A DNA stretch of 64,000 nt from contig NW_024041373.1 of NCBI RefSeq assembly GCF_014851395.1, positions 5,098,122-5,162,121 on the forward strand. The letters run 5' to 3'. Positions 21,046 through 34,177 of the stretch are shown piece by piece; the stretch's first letter is position 1, and each line of letters starts with the position of its first letter. The notes below the pieces were generated by a model that did no database searches, was not told the DNA's origin, and worked only from the letters and a program-made list of their open reading frames with translations. A program made the position numbers and the translations under genes. The stretch is from Micropterus salmoides (taxonomy: Eukaryota; Chordata; Actinopteri; Centrarchiformes; Centrarchidae).

Positions 21046-23676
21046 TTGTGTGTAGATGCAATGGCTTCTGAGCATTTTGATGTGGAGTCATTTTTGGTAA
21101 ATCTGACTCATGACAAAGTTCACGCCTGTAGGAAAGATGACCTGGTTAAAGTAGCAAGTCACCTCCAGATTCCGGTAAGTAAAACAATGTTAAAAAGGGA
21201 TCTGAAACCATTAGTTGTGGCTACATTGTTGGAGAGAGGGCTGCTTGAATTACCTGTGGCAGTAGAGTTAGAAACGCTTCCTGTGGCTGGCTCCACGGAG
21301 ACCGAGGGGGTGCAGACCCTTAAGCCACAACCAGTCTCTAGGTGGGACGACGAGGTCGGTGGAGGGTTAAAGACACCAGTCACGCTGCCACGTTATGACC
21401 CTTCCCCTGAGAGCAGTGCTCGTTCCAGAGATGGGGCCCGTATAAAGGTTCGCCTGGCCCGTCTCCAGCTTGAGGCCCAAGAAAGGGAACGTCAGCGGCA
21501 CATGCAACTTCAGCTTGAAATCAGAAAGCTGGAAGTAGAGGCTGATAAGGCTGTAAGGCTACGGAAGCTCGAGCTTGAAAGCTCCCAGGCAGGGCAAAGA
21601 CCGCCTGCTGCTGCACCAGGTATATCATCCGCCTCCTCCACCCTAAATTCTGCTAGTCCAATTTCTCTGGCCTTTGATGTTAGCAAGCATATTGCTCTAG
21701 TGCCATTGTTCCGGGAATCTGAGGTTGACTCTTACTTTAGTGTATTTGAGCGCATTGCAGTTGCCTTACAGTGGCCAACAGAGGTGTGGCCACTACTGCT
21801 CCAGTGTAAGCTCCATGGCAAGGCCCAGGAAGCCATTGCAGCGCTCTCTTTGGAAGAGAGCTTAGACTATGAGTCGGTTAAGTCTGCCATTCTTCGTATT
21901 TACGAACGAGTTCCTGAGGCCTACCGGCAGAAATTTAGGAGTCATAGGAAGTCACAGACTCAGACTTACACTGAGTTTGCGAGAGAGAAGGGGGTGTTAT
22001 TTGATAAATGGACTTCAGCCTGTTCTGCTGATAACTACAGTGCTCTGAGAGAGTTGTTACTGGTGGAGGATTTTAAAAAGAGCCTGCCAGAACGTATTGT
22101 TGTGTACCTAAATGAGCAGAAGGTAACAACTCTAGCTGCTGCCGCAACAACGGCCGATGAATATGTACTAATCCACAAAACTGTTTACGCTCACTCCCCT
22201 GAAAGACCACGTAGAGCACCAGTTTCACCTCCCTCTGTCCACAAAACACAGGGTGGGGAGAAGGAGGAAAGGAAATGTTATTACTGTCATCTGACCGGTC
22301 ATGTTATTGCTACCTGCCCGGCCTTGAAACGCAAAGAACAGTCTTCACGCCCTTCCCAGCCTAAAGGCGTCGGTCTAATTAAAACTCAGCGCAGTACAAG
22401 AATTGAGGGTAACAGATGCGATGAGTTGGATGCCTGCTTTAAGCCGTTTGTTTTTGAAGCACGCATTTCACTCACTGGCCTGCCTGTGGATCAGCGCTCT
22501 GTCCGGGTACTGAGGGATACTGCGTGTTCCCAGTCAGTAATTTTGACATCGGCATTGCCCTTTTCGGAACATTCAGCTTGTGGGTTCGGTTCAGTGCTCC
22601 GCGGCATTGAGATGGGTTACGTTCCACGTCCGGTGCACCGTATCCACATTCAATCTGACTTAGTTACAGGGTTCTTTCTTGTTGCTGTTTGTGACGCTCT
22701 ACCCATTCAGAGTATTGTACTTCTACTAGGGAATGATATTGCGGGAGGGAAGGTGACGCCCACGTTGGAGGTGCTGGATTCTGGATTCTCTGAACTGATG
22801 AAAGGAGAAGTGGAATATCTTCTTCAGAATGGGTTTGCTGAACCCAGTTCTAGTTCATGGAGTTCACCCTGCCTTGTTGAGGCTAAATCTGACGGCTCAC
22901 CTCGCTTCATTACTGATTTTCGTAAGGTGAACTGCGTAACTGTGCGTGATTCGTACCCCTTGCCGAGAATGGAAGACTGCGTTGACAATCTGGGGAATGC
23001 CAAGTTTGTGAGCAAACTGGACCTGTTAAAAGGTTACTGGCAAGTACCTTTAACTGACTGTGCTGCAGTTATTTCAGCGTTTGTTACGCCAGACCATTTT
23101 GCACAATATTCTGTCATGGCGTTTGGTATGTGTAATGCTCCCGCTACCTTCCAAAGACTAGTGAATACTGTATTGTCTGGAGTGAGTAACTGTAACGCAT
23201 ATTTGGATGACTTGATTGTGTATACAGACACGTGTAAGGAGCACCTACGCGTCTTGGAACAGGTCTTCAGTAGACTCGCCCAGGCCAATCTAACATTGAA
23301 TTTAGCCAAATGTGAATTTGGAAAGGCGACCGTCACCTATTTGGGTAGACAGGTCGGGCAGGGACAAGTGCAACCTGTTGAAGCAAAGATCTGTGTAATT
23401 TCACTGTGCCCGGCCCCCACTACACGTAAAGCGCTACGTTCGTTCCTGGGAATGGCAGGGTATTACAGAGCTTTCTGCCGTAACTTCTCCACTGTTGCTC
23501 AGCCACTAACTCGTTTACTGAGCCCCAAGGTTGATTTTGTGTGGTCTTCAGACTGTCAAGCCGCGTTTGATAGCCTCAAGGCGCTCCTGTGTCATGCACC
23601 TGTGCTTGCGGCTCCAGATTTCGCCAGGCCGTTCAAGCTTGAGGTGGATACCATCTACTGGTTGTCATATTGTTAA
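21046..23676 (+). pseudogene. gypsy gag-protease-RT fusion frame (876 codons)
   Basis: A single uninterrupted frame. Gag has an N-terminal helical region, a basic coiled stretch (~residues 130-185), a capsid-like region and one CCHC knuckle, CYYCHLTGHVIATC (22276-22317). A retropepsin-like segment follows with RDTACSQS near 22512, where most relatives have DTG or DSG, then IVLLLGNDI. The frame then passes directly into RT: entry helix, FITDFRKVN, YPLPR, KLDLLKGYWQVPL, and the catalytic YLDD at 23199-23210, followed by the connection region. The usual linker between protease and RT is missing, so an in-frame deletion is likely. The frame ends in unrelated codons after KLEVD. The start at 21046 is the first in-frame ATG; MASEHF at 21061 is equally possible. 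Confidence 0.85.
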
Positions 23677-24304
23677 AGGCTTTGTATAGGATGGGGGCTC
23701 ATTTAACTGTAACTTTAAGTACAAGATGATTAAATGCAGATATTACAAAAGGGCTATCGATACTTTAATTACCTCCAAGCCACATTGGCAGAAAATTTTG
23801 TCCCGGTGAAGAGGTGGTCGCTCTCCTCCCTCAGTTTAATAAAGAGGGCAGTTTGCTCCTTGCTCCCTAAAACAAAACAACATGTAAGTTTTTTGCTTCA
23901 CATCACCAAACAGTAAGTAGCATAAATCGCAAAATAACCTAGTGATGTTAACCGTGTACTATATCCCAACGTTTTTGCAACCGTTAAACGTCAACTGTCT
24001 GAAAACCAAGCAGGGTTCACAACCTGTCTAACGTTAAATTAGTCTAACGTTACGTGGTATTTTTATGTACATAATATGAAGTATAAGTGATGTATAATAT
24101 TGCGACAGTCTCGGTAAGACGTAGGTCTGACTCTGAACCTCTCAGATTTTAAGTGAAGACGTTAAAGGCTTTATTTTTGAGGTTGTAACTTGTTCAGCCG
24201 AGTTGCATTTAACGTTAGCACATCAATAACCTCAGGTAACGTTAGCTCACCAGTTAATCACTTAACTCTCGTTAACTTATTCCACAATACTATTCTTTAA
24301 ATGA
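23677..24304. other. No gene seen up to the assembly gap
   Basis: AT-rich DNA with repeated AACGTTA-type words (23985-24260). No coding signal recognised. Confidence 0.45.
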
Positions 24305-24804
24305 NNNNNNNNNNNNNNNNNNNNNNNNNNNNNNNNNNNNNNNNNNNNNNNNNNNNNNNNNNNNNNNNNNNNNNNNNNNNNNNNNNNNNNNNNNNNNNNN
24401 NNNNNNNNNNNNNNNNNNNNNNNNNNNNNNNNNNNNNNNNNNNNNNNNNNNNNNNNNNNNNNNNNNNNNNNNNNNNNNNNNNNNNNNNNNNNNNNNNNNN
24501 NNNNNNNNNNNNNNNNNNNNNNNNNNNNNNNNNNNNNNNNNNNNNNNNNNNNNNNNNNNNNNNNNNNNNNNNNNNNNNNNNNNNNNNNNNNNNNNNNNNN
24601 NNNNNNNNNNNNNNNNNNNNNNNNNNNNNNNNNNNNNNNNNNNNNNNNNNNNNNNNNNNNNNNNNNNNNNNNNNNNNNNNNNNNNNNNNNNNNNNNNNNN
24701 NNNNNNNNNNNNNNNNNNNNNNNNNNNNNNNNNNNNNNNNNNNNNNNNNNNNNNNNNNNNNNNNNNNNNNNNNNNNNNNNNNNNNNNNNNNNNNNNNNNN
24801 NNNN
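24305..24804. other. Assembly gap (500 N)
   Basis: Exactly 500 Ns, suggesting a placeholder length. It removes the 5' end of the Tc1 element. Confidence 0.99.
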
Positions 24805-25889
24805 TGGGACGACCAGAACCCTTCCTAGAGCTGGCCGTCCGGCCAAACTGAGCTATCGGGGAGAAGAGCCTTGGTGAGAGAGGTAAAGAAGAACCCAAAG
24901 GTCACTGTGGCTGAGCTCCAGAGATGCAGTCGGGAGATGGGAGAAAGTTGTAGTAAGTCAACCATCACTGCAGCAATCCACCAGTCGGGGCTTTATGGCA
25001 GAGTGGCCCGACGGAAGCCTCTCCTCAGTGCAAGACACATGAAAGCCCGCATGGAGTTTGCTAAAAAACACCTGAAGGACTCCAAGATGGTGATAAATAA
25101 GATCCTCTGGTCTGATGAGACCAAGATAGAACTTTTTGGCCTTAATTCTAAGCGGTATGTGTGGAGAAAACCAGGCACTGCTCATCACCTGTCCAATACA
25201 GTCTCAACAGTGAAGCATGGTGGTGGCAGCATCATGCTGTGGGGGTGTTTTTCAGCTGCAGGGACAGGACGACTGGTTGCAATCGAGGGAAAGATGAATG
25301 CGGCCAAGTACAGGGATATCCTGGACGAAAACCTTTTCCAGAGTGCTCTGGACCTCAGACTGGGCCGAAGGTTTACCTTCCAACAAGACAATGACCCTAA
25401 GCACACCGCTAAAATAACGAAGGAGTGGCTTCACAACAACTCCGTGGCTGTTCTTGAATGGCCCAGCCAGAGCCCTGACTTAAACCCAATTGAGCATCTC
25501 TGGAGAGACCTGAAAATGGCTGTCCACCAACGTTTACCATCCAACCTGACAGAACTGGAGAGGATCTGCAAGGAGGAATGGCAGAGGATACCCAAATCCA
25601 GATGTGAAAAACTTGTTGCATCTTTCCCAAAACGACTCATGGCTGTATTAGATCAAAAGGGTGCTTCTACTAAATACTGAGCAAAGGGTCTGAATACTTA
25701 TGACCATGTGATATTTCAGTTTTTCTTTTTTAATAAATTTGCAAAAATTTCTACATTTCTGTTTTTTTCTGTCAAGATGGGGTGCTGAGTGTACATTAAT
25801 GAGAAATAAAATGAACTTTTTTGGAAAATGGCTGCAATGAAACAAAGAGTGAAAATTTTAAGGGGTCTGAATACTTTCCGTACCCACTG
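24805..25889 (+). mobile_element. Tc1-type transposon, 5' end lost in gap
   Basis: The 3' half of a Tc1 element ends at the inverted-repeat terminus TACCCACTG (25881-25889), followed by the TA target (25890-25891). Two direct-repeat-like blocks of GGGTCTGAATACTT (25687, 25863) sit in the 3' terminal region, as in the IR/DR arrangement of fish Tc1 elements. Confidence 0.9.
24871..25680 (+). pseudogene. Tc1 transposase, catalytic domain complete
   Basis: The frame covers the second DNA-binding helix-turn-helix region and the whole DD34E nuclease. The catalytic residues are D in SDETKIE (25114-25116), D in QQDNDPKH (25387-25389) and E in NPIEHLW (25492-25494), with exactly 34 residues between the last two. 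The frame runs to a TGA after GASTKY. It would cut and paste the element at TA sites. The first codon used here is TTG; upstream bases 24805-24870 are coding-like but in another frame, consistent with a one-base loss around 24855-24862, and the N-terminal DNA-binding domain is hidden in the gap. So this copy is incomplete as assembled. Confidence 0.88.
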
Positions 25890-26190
25890 TATGTCTTTTA
25901 ATACACATTATACAGTAGGCTAGTATGAACAACAGTACAGTGAAGCAGGGCTCTGCAGTGCAACTCTTTCACTCACATATGCCCATAAATGATTTACAAG
26001 CACAGTGGGTTAGTGAAGACTAAAACCTACAGTAAATAATATTAATGTTATATTATACCAGTAGTCATTTATACTAGTTCCTCTTCCAGGCTGTGGTTAG
26101 AGCCTCTGCAGCGGACAGATGTAGATTTTGTTCAAAATCTACAACATTTGTAGGCCCATGTCGACCGTTCAGATCCAATAGTCTTCACAC

Positions 26191-26371
26191 GTCACGCAGC
26201 CCAAAAACAAGTAACTGCTCCACCCTTAGCAGAACCTAGCAGTTGGCAAAAACATTCACAGGGCCCATTCACTTGTAACAGAGTCTCATAAAAAGAATCC
26301 CCATTTAAAATCAGGACACAAAAATCAGCAGTTGATCAGGCAGGCAAGACAGCAGTGGCTATACAACCCTC
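26191..26371 (+). repeat. Third copy of the palindrome-arm end
   Basis: Shares the CCCAAAAACAAGTAA...GGCTATACAACCC stretch with the left arm start (27472-27642) and, inverted, with the right arm end (30482-30660). It extends the match outward (GTCACGCAG) in common with the right arm only. Confidence 0.8.
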
Positions 26372-26799
26372 AACTAATGCAGTAAATCATCCACCCAGCT
26401 CTGACTCCACCTCATTCAAGGAGCAGACGTTTAAGGCAACTCAGCGTATCAACCTCCACGGCCATCTCTATGGTGAACTCTAGCAGAACAGGCCATGCAG
26501 TCTACAGGGTCTTGGCAACAGGTGGCTTAAAATGCCTGTAATAAAAAACATTTAAAAAGTGTTCACAAAAGCTGGATGGCATACCATCCAAAATCCTAAC
26601 CTGCTCCCTAGCCACACTGCAACACAATGCATCAAGAGAGATCCTGAGTGCTTACCTGAGGGGGTGAAACTAGATTGTGGTATTACTAGGCCGAAAGCCT
26701 ACCCATCACAACAAGAAAATGGATAACCACACAGGCTAACTAATTCACTGATATACAAGCTTAAATTTAAACAGCTAGCCTTGTTATCAAACTTGAACC

Positions 26800-26925
26800 A
26801 TCCATCCATCCATTGTCAACCGCTTATCCTGCGTACAAGGTCGCGGGGGGACTGGAGCCTATCGGGCAAAAGGCGGGGTACACCCTGGACAGGTCACCAG
26901 TCCATCGCAGGGCCCAAACTCGAAC
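26800..26925 (-). repeat. Dispersed fish repeat with (TCCA)n tail
   Basis: The inverted relative of the 15806-15930 repeat, starting at CCATCCATCCATCC and ending near GTCCATCGCAGG. Surrounding DNA (25892-27471) shows no gene. Confidence 0.65.
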
Positions 26926-27471
26926 CATTGGTTAATATTTAGTTTTATCAGTGTTATTAAGCAGCTAGCTATAAATACACAAACACAGTAGTTTTTTGTT
27001 TGTCTTTTTACTAAAGGGGACTGGGGCCAAACTCCCCTAAACACATGAGAAATCTGAGTACATTGTTCAGTCTTCTCCAGAGCAGCCTTTACTGCCAGTT
27101 AACAATCTGAGGGGTCATCAGTCAGATGAACACCAAGCTTTATTTGGACATTAAGCCTTTCATTCACAAACACCTCAGAAGAAAAACCTTCTGGATATTC
27201 CCTCTGTCACATCACAGAATACCAACAGCAACTTCTAATGACATTTTCTCACATCTGATACAAATCAGCAAACTCAGAGCAGGACTGAGTTCTTAACATA
27301 ACAAAAAACGTCCCACAAAACAAGCAACAGGCAGCATTGAATCAATCTGTCCACACATGTCCATCACAATGTCTTAATGTTGCAACATGTCTGCAACGAT
27401 AAAGATAGAACTACACTGGCTGTGCTGTGCATACTTTTGAAAACAAATTGCAACAAACACATAACACATAA

Positions 27472-28772
27472 CCCAAAAACAAGTAAATCACCCCACCATT
27501 AGCAGAACCTAGCAGTTGGCAAAAACATTCACAGGGCCCATCCAATTGTAACAGAGTCTCATAAAAAGAACCCCCATTTAAAATCAGGACACAAAAATCA
27601 GCAGTTGATCAGGCAGGCAAGATAGCAGTGGCTATACAACCCAGGAACATTAACTCGATCCAGTTACCATCGCATATTACATTCAGCCTCCACGAAACAG
27701 ACAGGATGACCAAGTAAACAGCAGATTTCCCCCCCAAATACTCAAGTTTTGTCTCTAATTCCTTTAAATAAATCCAATGCAATACAAAAAGAGACTTTTA
27801 AATGCTTTAGAAGTACAGGTCACCATGTATTACAATTTCCTTATGCACAAAAACAGTGCCACAATTACAAGGTGTTGTTGGTTACCATAAATCATGATGT
27901 AAATATCTGAAAGTGACAACAGGGCCCTTTTCTGGTGCTGGAGACAGGAGGGGTGTTCTGCTTTGTCCTGCCAGTCCAGCATTTATCTGAACAGAGTGAT
28001 GATAGGTGATGGGGCCAGCCTTGATACTATCATCAGTCCTCAAACCCTGCACAGGCTCACATCACCTGTCTTAGGACTCAGTTTCACTTTTATTTTACAT
28101 TACATGGGTTCAAACAGTGCATAGATTTCTGGTGGCTCATTAAACAGAATTAAACCCAAGGAAGGCAGTAAAAGCCCCAGATCCAGAAGAGATGCTTTTT
28201 GACTCTCAATAATGCTCATGAGGTTTCACACATAAGTATGCCTATATAACTAATGAGAACTACAGCTGCATAAAAAATATTTAATCTACTTAACAAGCAT
28301 AATAAGTATATTACACTGGAGAAAAATGGAAAGGAAAATAAAAATTATACAACTCTATAGATTTGTTTTGGAAGAGTTTTGTTTTGACACATAACAGTAG
28401 ATGGTGGCAGCTGAGAGTTTTTAGCAGCTATAGCACCATAGAAAGAGAAGCTGGGAGGCAGTGAAGTTCTGCACACCCTTCAAACTCAGTGATTAGCTTC
28501 CTCTGGTAGCAGTGCAGCCTTCTCTTTGATATAAACACAAGTCAAAAGGTCAAAACCTTGTTGCCTGTTGGCGCCACAGAAGGGGGCAGAGTGACCTCTG
28601 CTGGTTGAGATCCCACATAGCAAGAAGGCCTATAAATATGTTAGGAAACTAAAACATGAATTAAATAATATAAACTTAAATAAATAGGCTAACTGCTGTC
28701 CTAAACTACATATAACATTAGTTCACTTGTCTTAATCTGAAGTTCACCAATGGCCTTACAATGTTTAATTCT
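27472..28772 (+). repeat. Left arm of a large inverted repeat
   Basis: About 1.3 kb that reappears inverted at 29243-30651. Shared blocks in mirrored order include the GGCGCCACAGAAGGGGGCAG block (28570), the TGACAACAGGGCCC block (27916) and the CAGCAGATTTCCCCCC block (27719). No protein-coding frame is recognised. Confidence 0.88.
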
Positions 28773-29242
28773 AATGGTTGGACTGTTGCGTTGTGTTATT
28801 TGTCTTGTTTGCATATTACAACACCTTCACACATACATTCATGCAGCCATCATCCTGCACAGACACTACTGAAACCGCAGACAACATACCTCATACTTTA
28901 ATTATGTTAATTTGAAGTAACTATTGATTTGGCTTATTTTCGTTAAATAAACACATGTTAACCGTTTACCATGGTGTGTCTCCCTTTTGTTGTGGCCTTT
29001 TGAGCCAGGTCATAACATGGTCTATTCCTTATATGGAAGTGAAAGTAACCGGTAAAACCTTCAAAATAAAAGTAGCCCATGTACCATGTAGTTAAAGAGG
29101 TGATTTTAGACTAAAGCTAAACTAAAATAACGTTTTTAATAGGTTATAAAACTAAAATAAATCTGGGTGTGGAAAAAAAACATTTTAATTAACTGAAATA
29201 AAATAAATAAAAATAATAAAATAATAGCTCTGGCTGTTAAGG
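28773..29242. other. Loop between inverted-repeat arms
   Basis: 470 bp of AT-rich, non-repeated sequence with no recognised gene. Confidence 0.7.
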
Positions 29243-30651
29243 AGAATTAAACAATTGTAAGGCCATTGGTGACCTGTAACTTCAGATTAAGACAAGTGAA
29301 CTAATGTTACATGTAGCTTAGGATCGCAGTTAGCCTATTTATTTAAGTTTATATATTTAATTCATGTTTTAGTTTTATTAACATATTTATAGGCCTTCTT
29401 GCTATGTGGGAGCTCAACCAGCAGAGGTCACTCTGCCCCCTTCTGTGGCGCCAACAGGCAACAAGGTTTTGACCTTTTACTTGTGTTTATATCAAAGAGA
29501 AGGCTGCACTGCTACCAGAGGAAGCTAATCACTGAGTTTGAAGGGTGTGCAGAACTTCACCTGCCTTCCAGCTTCTTTCTATGGTGCCATAGCTGCTAAA
29601 AACTCTCAGCTTCCACCATCTACTGTTATGTGTCAAAACAAAACTCTTCCAAAACAAATCTGTGGAGGTTTATACTTTTTATTTTCCTTTGCATTTTTCT
29701 CCAGTGTAGTATACTTTATTATATAGTTAAGTAGATTAAATATTTCAATGCAACCTGTTGCTCTCATAAGTTATGTAGGCATCCTTATGTGTGAAACCTG
29801 GTGAGCATTAATGAGAGTCAAACATTATCTCTGGCTCTGGGGTTTTCAAGTCTTTTACTGCCTTTCTTGGGTTTAATTCTGTTTTGCACTGTTTACCTGT
29901 GTAAAGTAAAGTAAAAGCGAAATTGAGTCCCAAGACAGGTGATTGAGGACTGATGATAGTATCAAGGCTCGTCCCATCACCTACCATCACTCTCTGTTCA
30001 AATAAATGCTGGACTGGCAGGACAAAGCAGAACACCCCTCCTGCCTCCAGCACCAGAAAAGGGCCCTGTTGTCACTTTCAGATATTTACATCATGATTTA
30101 TGGTAACCAACAACACCTTGTAATTGTGGCACTGTTTTTGTGCATAAGGAAATTGTAATACATGGTGACCTGTACTAGACACAGCTCCAACCTGTCCACC
30201 CTACCCGGGTCACCCACCTTTAATACCAATCACCTGCACCCTCTTTACAGACAGCATTTCACATGTGTAGCCTGATACTTGAGGCTTTCAACGTTAAAAG
30301 AAAATAATTGCTTCTAAAGCATTTAAAAGTCTCTTTTTGTATTGCATTGGCTTTATTTAAAGGAATTAGAGACAAAACTTGAGTATTGGGGGGGAAATCT
30401 GCTGTTTACTTGGTCATCCTGTCTGTTTCTTGGAGGCTGAGTGTAATATGCGATGATAACTGGATCGAGTTAATGTTCCTGGGTTGTATAGCCACTGCTG
30501 TCTTGCCTGCCTGATCAACTGCTGATTTTTGTGCCCTGATTTTAAATGGGGGTTCTTTTTATGAGACTCTGTTACAATTGGATGGGCCCTGTGAATGTTT
30601 TTGCCAACTGCTAGGTTCTGCTAATGGTGGGGTGATTTACTTGTTTTTGGG
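29243..30651 (-). repeat. Right arm of a large inverted repeat
   Basis: Inverted copy of 27472-28772. It has an extra segment of about 135 bp at ~30177-30312 absent from the left arm. Downstream (30652-31590) no gene is seen; 31430-31530 is rich in GGTTTT runs. Confidence 0.88.
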
Positions 30652-33600
30652 CTGCGTGACTTCCGTCAGCCCTTTTTCCCTCTTTTTCAAGTGCTCTGCC
30701 AGACTGACAGGGTGGTGGACTGTGGGAGCCCCTCTCCCCTTCACCGCACGTTGTGGTGTGTGCATATGACAGCTGTGTGCGGACCTTTAACTGAGCCTTA
30801 TTGTGTGGTGGTTTATTTGTGTGACTTGCTGTCTTTTGTTGGTGGCGCACACCTGTGGGTGGTGGTGTCAGGGCATCCTGGTAGCAATTGTGCTTTTGTA
30901 ACAGTTTGCTTTTATCCTTCAGCATCTCTGCAGCATTGGCCTTAACATCTTGTTGGTTTACTGTTTGAGCTTGTCTAGTTAATAAAACTTCCCAAAACCT
31001 GATCTTTTATATATAATATAATAGAATATTGATGTTTTCTTGTAAAGAGATGCTCTGTAAAAGGCCTATAGTGCTCACTTCTACAATCATGTTGATTTGA
31101 GATGTGACTTGAAAAGAAAGCCTAATACTGACTTGTTGTTTCACACTGTACACGAACACCGTTCTCCTGGTTCTGGCCCTCCATTTCCCCCAACCACATT
31201 CTCAGTCTTTACTGTTAAATATCATATAGCCTACCTGCCTTTACCGTCACAAACTGACGCTACAGGGCTTCCCCCACTGCGCTGACCTATGACAGGATCC
31301 CCAGTGCGTTACAAACAGACCTTGCCCTAATATGTGACGAGTCGAGAACGGGTTGTAGGGATACAACACCAGTCAAAGATAGAATAAAACGCAGTTGCTT
31401 TGTTTTCATTAATGGGTTTAAAAAAGAAAAACAAAACAATTTCTGTTTTTTTGGTTTTCTGTTTTTCCATTTTGGTTTTAAAACCGAAACCAAGGACTTG
31501 GTTTTTTGGTTTTTCCAATTTGGTTTTGAAACGAAATAATGAAAGAACGCACCATTCTGTCGGTTTTGTCAAAGAATAAAGAATAGAAAGCTTTAGCTAC
31601 ACTGGTAATTGAATATGAAATTCAAAAGAAATTCTTATAAATTGCTCAACATTAAATAATGAGTTGAAGCATAATAGTCGAGGACAATCATTTGAACATT
31701 TGGTGATCAAACATAAATGAGGAACTGAAATTACCAGTTTGCTGCAATATTGTGCTTCTACTATGTAAATGACACGCACACAAAGAATCATTACCGTAAT
31801 GTCTGAGGATGTTTTGAGGTTTAACTGTTTAAAGTAGTCCAGTGTTGAGAGTGATTCCTGAAACATGAGCTCTGATGATGTACCAGAGTCTTGAAGGTGT
31901 TAAAATTACTTCATGTTTCCTTATAAGTGCATAAAAGCATCCTGGGTAGGAAATATAGACTTTTTTTTCCTAGACAACTTTTTTTATATGTTTTGAATTA
32001 GTTCAGTCTATTTTGTAAATAAGTGTTTAATTAGATTCTTACCTGATGATGGTCTGAGGACCAAAGCATCAATACTACTTCTTTCACAGAGTTTCTGATA
32101 GAATGCACCTCTCTAAAAGATTTCTGTTTTAGTGGTTAAAGCTATGAAACCTCAAAGTGAAAATGAGCATCCAACTTGCAATGATTCTCTCTCTGCTTGT
32201 CAAGTCCAAAAATAGAGCAAATGTTTACTTTTTCAGTTAGTTGGATATAGTGCAAAGGTCATTGATGTTGTGAATTTGTCTGATACCATAACATGACATA
32301 AAGGCTGCAACTGGAGAATAGTTATAAATGAGAAGATATTGACTGGGGAAAGCAGTCTTTTTGTTTATGGAGCTTTTATGATAATTTGCAACTGCTGACC
32401 ATGTTAACTCTAACTACTTAATCTTTCCCCTCTCAGCTGTAATTTTTACAACACTCTGCTTGGTCAGAGTTTTCACACCTTATTTGCAGCTGATAACTAA
32501 GAGAAGACATTTCAGGCTCTTCAGTGATGTGTTTTCCAGCTCAAACACTGACCCATGCCGGGAACACATTCAGACAAGAATCGGGAAAATAAATAGGTTT
32601 TGTCAGCTTTCTCTGTTTAATCTTAAAAATGGTTTGTGTACAAATATTATTTACATATGAGGGTAAATTCAAGCAGTTTTTTGTTATACAATTGAAATTA
32701 AGCTATAAATAACATATACAAAAAATATACAAGAGTACATGAAATTAAAAGCACATAATTGACCTAATGATTATGACTAAATCTCAAGGAACTTCAAAGG
32801 CCCAAAAGCTGAAAGATGTATTGTATTCTCACTCAGATACTGTATGTAAAAAAGAGGAAACTGTAACTGCCTGCATTAAGAGATACTTACAGTCCCCATT
32901 TAATTTTCAGTAAAAAAAGAGAGATCTAATTAAATAATTATGTTAATATTTTCTATATCTTGTTTTTCTTAAATGTAATTTAAAATGTTACCCATGTTCT
33001 TTATAAATCCTTGTTTTCACATTTTTCCTGAAAGTTTCTTCAAAGAAAAAAAAAAGTGAAAAGTGCAGGAAAAAACAACAACTTTACAACCTTGTACCTA
33101 CACTTCATTGCAGCTACGTGATGCTCACAGTTCATATGTGTGAGTATATATATATAGTAAGGAGCTTTCCACATGGGTCGCGCGGTCTACCAACTGAGTT
33201 TAACGTGCCTGTGAATGTGAAACTTTTAAGATGTGGAAAACGATGTTGAATGCTTAACGTATTAAAAGTAAATCCACTCGCAGTACTGAATGACCCATTC
33301 AAATGTTGTATTTCATGTTCACAAGTATACGTATTATTAGAGTAGAATTACTGATGCAACATTATTACCATAGGACCATATGAATATCATTGTAATGTTA
33401 AATTAAAGTAAGTGTGGTGAAGTAAAAAGTTCAATATTTTCTCCTGAATGTATTGTACTGTATGTACAATGCAGTAAGGCTTTCAGACATTCTGTACCTA
33501 TTGCTTTTAAATAGCCTATATTTCTCCTGTAGATCAATTTTTCTAATTTCATAAAATCCCTACTGAGACAGCATACATGCAGGCATGATTCAGTCTTCCC

Positions 33601-34177
33601 TCCTCTTTTGTGTGTTTTGCATGGGGGTGTGCAGGTCGCCTCAAATAAGTAAATTTTAATTAAAGTTAAAAACTACTGGACTTTAATAAATCCTGTGTTT
33701 TAGCAGGTTTTCTGCTCATGTTCAAAACTTTCTGCACATTCAGAATCTTTCCCACATCTGTGTTCTCTGACATGTCGAAAGAAAGACGTAATATTAAGAG
33801 ACTAACGTCATCATTTGATGAGAATTTATAAGATCGTTTAAGTCTACCCTCTGCTCTGCATTAGCCTACTTATTGCTCCGCTGGAATTATCCCCTTTAGA
33901 CCGTTTGACAGACACAGTGCACAGACTGCATATTGCATGTGAAACCGAAACCGACACCAACTGGAAAACACTCACCACAAATCCACACACACGTTAACTT
34001 GAGCAGCTCACAGTCCAAAACAGAGCAACGACACGACTCGTAACAACTGTCTGGACTAGCGAGCCGCGAGGTGCACTTAATTACTATCGCGGCGTACGCC
34101 AGTGTCACAGCAGCTGGGCCGAGTTCAATTGCGGCAAGTCGAAAGCGTTCTCTTGCGGTGCCCCCTGTATGGCGGGG

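Larger units (their letters stand above)
20236..23676 (+). mobile_element. Ty3/gypsy retrotransposon, 3'-truncated
   Basis: A 5' LTR, tRNA-Pro primer site and a long gag-protease-RT frame in sense order define the element. RNase H, integrase and the 3' LTR are absent; similarity ends near 23645 and the sequence becomes unrelated. Confidence 0.88.

Noticed and set aside
24277..24898. Long open frames on both strands spanning the N run
   Set aside because: They consist of N-derived X residues; an assembly gap, not coding sequence.
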